A stretch of DNA of 64,000 nt from DATNPH01 sp036703315 (GTDB lineage: Bacteria; Cyanobacteriota; Cyanobacteriia; Cyanobacteriales; Coleofasciculaceae), in assembly GCA_036703315.1 (NCBI GenBank), contig DATNPH010000037.1, positions 1 through 64,000 of the forward strand, given 5' to 3'. The stretch's first letter is position 1. Every line of letters begins with the position of its first letter. The notes under the pieces were generated by a model. The model ran no database searches and had not been told where the DNA came from. It worked only from the letters and a program-made list of their open reading frames with translations. The translations under genes and the position numbers were made by a program. Of the stretch, positions 62,808 to 64,000 are shown piece by piece.

Positions 62808-63734
62808 TTATACCTTCATTATCTTTTTGAGTTTTGCTGTCGCTCGCTTGAATAAATTTGGCGCATAATCGAAAGTTGTCCTCTGGATAAATTTATCGGA
62901 TTGCAGATCGCGAATGATAAAGGGTGGATGTTTTAAAGGAAAACTCATAGGTTCTACAGGTAGGTTGCTGTAGGGGCTTTTTTCATCATCGGTATGAGTT
63001 GCATCTATCCCATGACCAATATTAGAAACTAAATTTACATTCGGAATAATACTAAGACCATTTTGAACCCAGCAGGCAAACATCCATTTAAAATCCCACC
63101 CTGTTAGATGTCCATCATAAAGACGCTGAGCAACATCTGCCCAAACTTTTACGGCATAAGGGTCTTCTAGTATATCTTTAAGAAAATTTCCATCCCGAAC
63201 TTCTGGCCAGAGCTTAACATTGACATCAAAGTACTGCCATGAGCGCCTCCACGTTGCCCACCCCCAACAAAGAGGAAAGCGAGAGAAGTAGTAGCTATAC
63301 TCAGTTCGTCTTCGCCCAAATTGGTTATTTTGTCCTGATATATGCATGATCCGTTGATCATGTCGATAGCGGTCAAGCAATTCTTCACAGTATCGAAAAA
63401 ATGTGGGATGGGGTAAGCAGTCATCCTCCAGAATGATTGCCTCCTCAACCATGTCAAACACCCAATTTAAGCCCTTGGCAATATTGGGATCACAGCTTAA
63501 ATTAACATCTGAGTAATTCTTGAAAACTTCGCAGTCCCAATCCACACGATCAATAATCGCACGCGCAGCCGCACACTTCTCTTGTTCACCCGGTTGCTCT
63601 GCACGGGGGCCATCAGCAATTACTAAAAGCTTGGGAGGTTTGGCTTGTCGAATCACCTCAAACACCTTTTCAGTTTGCTCAGGTCGTTTGAAAATAATCA
63701 AGACTACAGGAGTTTTAATCTGCAAATCAGCCAT
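62808..63734 (-). CDS. GT2-like nucleotide-sugar transferase (HlpA-like)
   Basis: A 308-residue GT-A fold protein: TPVVLIIFKRPEQTEKVFEV, the donor segment EEAIILEDDCLPHPTFF (Asp-Asp for metal and nucleotide), then SRFPLCWGWATWRRSW. Similar proteins are annotated as hemolytic protein HlpA-like or hypothetical GTs. First gene of the glycan cluster, 202 bases from PhyH. Its own upstream region is the end of the window. Confidence 0.85.
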   Translation of the reverse strand: MADLQIKTPVVLIIFKRPEQTEKVFEVIRQAKPPKLLVIADGPRAEQPGEQEKCAAARAIIDRVDWDCEVFKNYSDVNLSCDPNIAKGLNWVFDMVEEAIILEDDCLPHPTFFRYCEELLDRYRHDQRIMHISGQNNQFGRRRTEYSYYFSRFPLCWGWATWRRSWQYFDVNVKLWPEVRDGNFLKDILEDPYAVKVWADVAQRLYDGHLTGWDFKWMFACWVQNGLSIIPNVNLVSNIGHGIDATHTDDEKSPYSNLPVEPMSFPLKHPPFIIRDLQSDKFIQRTTFDYAPNLFKRATAKLKKIMKV

Positions 63735-64000
63735 TTACACCTGTTCTACACTATTCAATATAGATTTCAGTCAATACGATGATATAAGTATTTGCTGATA
63801 CTGAGGTAAAGCAAGAGTTGATGTCACACTTGGACTTGAGTTAGGACAGTTGACATTGAAGGTGGAACAAGCACATTGGCTATAGCCTAGACAACAACAG
63901 GGCAAATGTTACCGCTTAGTCTACCAGATAATGAGATTTAAAACCTAGTACCGCTACGTGGAAGCAAAAGCAAAGGGCGCGACTTAAGCTGAGAGGAGAC
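63735..64000. other. Window-edge spacer
   Basis: 266 bases with no supported ORF, RNA or repeat; it should hold the promoter of the glycan cluster on the minus strand. Confidence 0.4.

Noticed and set aside
1..64000. CRISPR array
   Set aside because: Repeats in the window are dispersed palindromes or heptamers; none has regular 30-40 base repeats separated by unique spacers.

Overview
The window looks like chromosomal DNA of a large-genome, probably filamentous, cyanobacterium. The octamer GCGATCGC (HIP1) recurs through most genes and spacers. Plant-type ferredoxins, a GcpE-type IspG, a P-II protein behind an NtcA box, a kinase-GUN4 fusion, Uma2 (DUF820) proteins and a WD40-TPR-CHAT giant are all typical of that phylum. 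Spacers are full of small palindromic and inverted-repeat elements. I cannot name the genus from sequence alone.

Layout. 0-5 kb: tail of an unseen gene, a DUF2231 membrane protein, a RidA-like protein and a two-gene sensory operon (CBS-GAF-histidine kinase, then receiver-histidine kinase). 5-11.4 kb: one 2104-residue secreted or periplasmic protein with 31 WD40 units, about seven TPRs and a CHAT caspase-like domain with an intact His/Cys pair. 11.4-20.7 kb: nanE-like epimerase, SBP56, SpoIID/LytB protein, ferredoxin petF, threonine aldolase, LCP transferase and TenA preceded by an overlooked 47-residue ORF. 21-23.5 kb: a Cys-rich small protein, a structured leader whose 3' end is complementary to the Shine-Dalgarno of a frameshifted yjdF homologue, and ispG. 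24.5-26.5 kb: an AT-rich, HIP1-free type II restriction-modification pair. 27-38.5 kb: carB, Uma2, GH31 glucosidase, EEP nuclease/phosphatase, cardiolipin synthase, small proteins including a low-temperature-induced-like secreted protein facing an RRM protein. 39-45 kb: folC carrying an in-frame repeat insertion, then a compact three-gene unit (winged-helix-like protein, Orc/Cdc6-like AAA ATPase, PD-(D/E)XK nuclease) that is the best candidate for an undescribed defence-like system. 45-58.7 kb: PhoX, ADP-ribosylglycohydrolase, kinase-GUN4, 7Fe-type ferredoxin, J-domain/TPR protein overlapping hisZ, inositol monophosphatase, SNase-like lipoprotein, FdC2-like ferredoxin, tRNA-Ser(GGA), glnB, DUF4385 and a betaine-type ABC pair without a permease. 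58.8-63.7 kb: a minus-strand surface-glycan cluster (three glycosyltransferases and a PhyH-type dioxygenase).

Mobile and repeat content is the second theme: a MITE with 18-bp inverted ends nested in another palindrome with a 9-bp target duplication, a roughly 200-bp repeat family in three copies, nested palindromes at 19.4-19.8 kb, ATACCAATT-ended elements, heptamer repeats, and one repeat that has become coding sequence inside folC. All calls are from reading the sequence; no database search was run.
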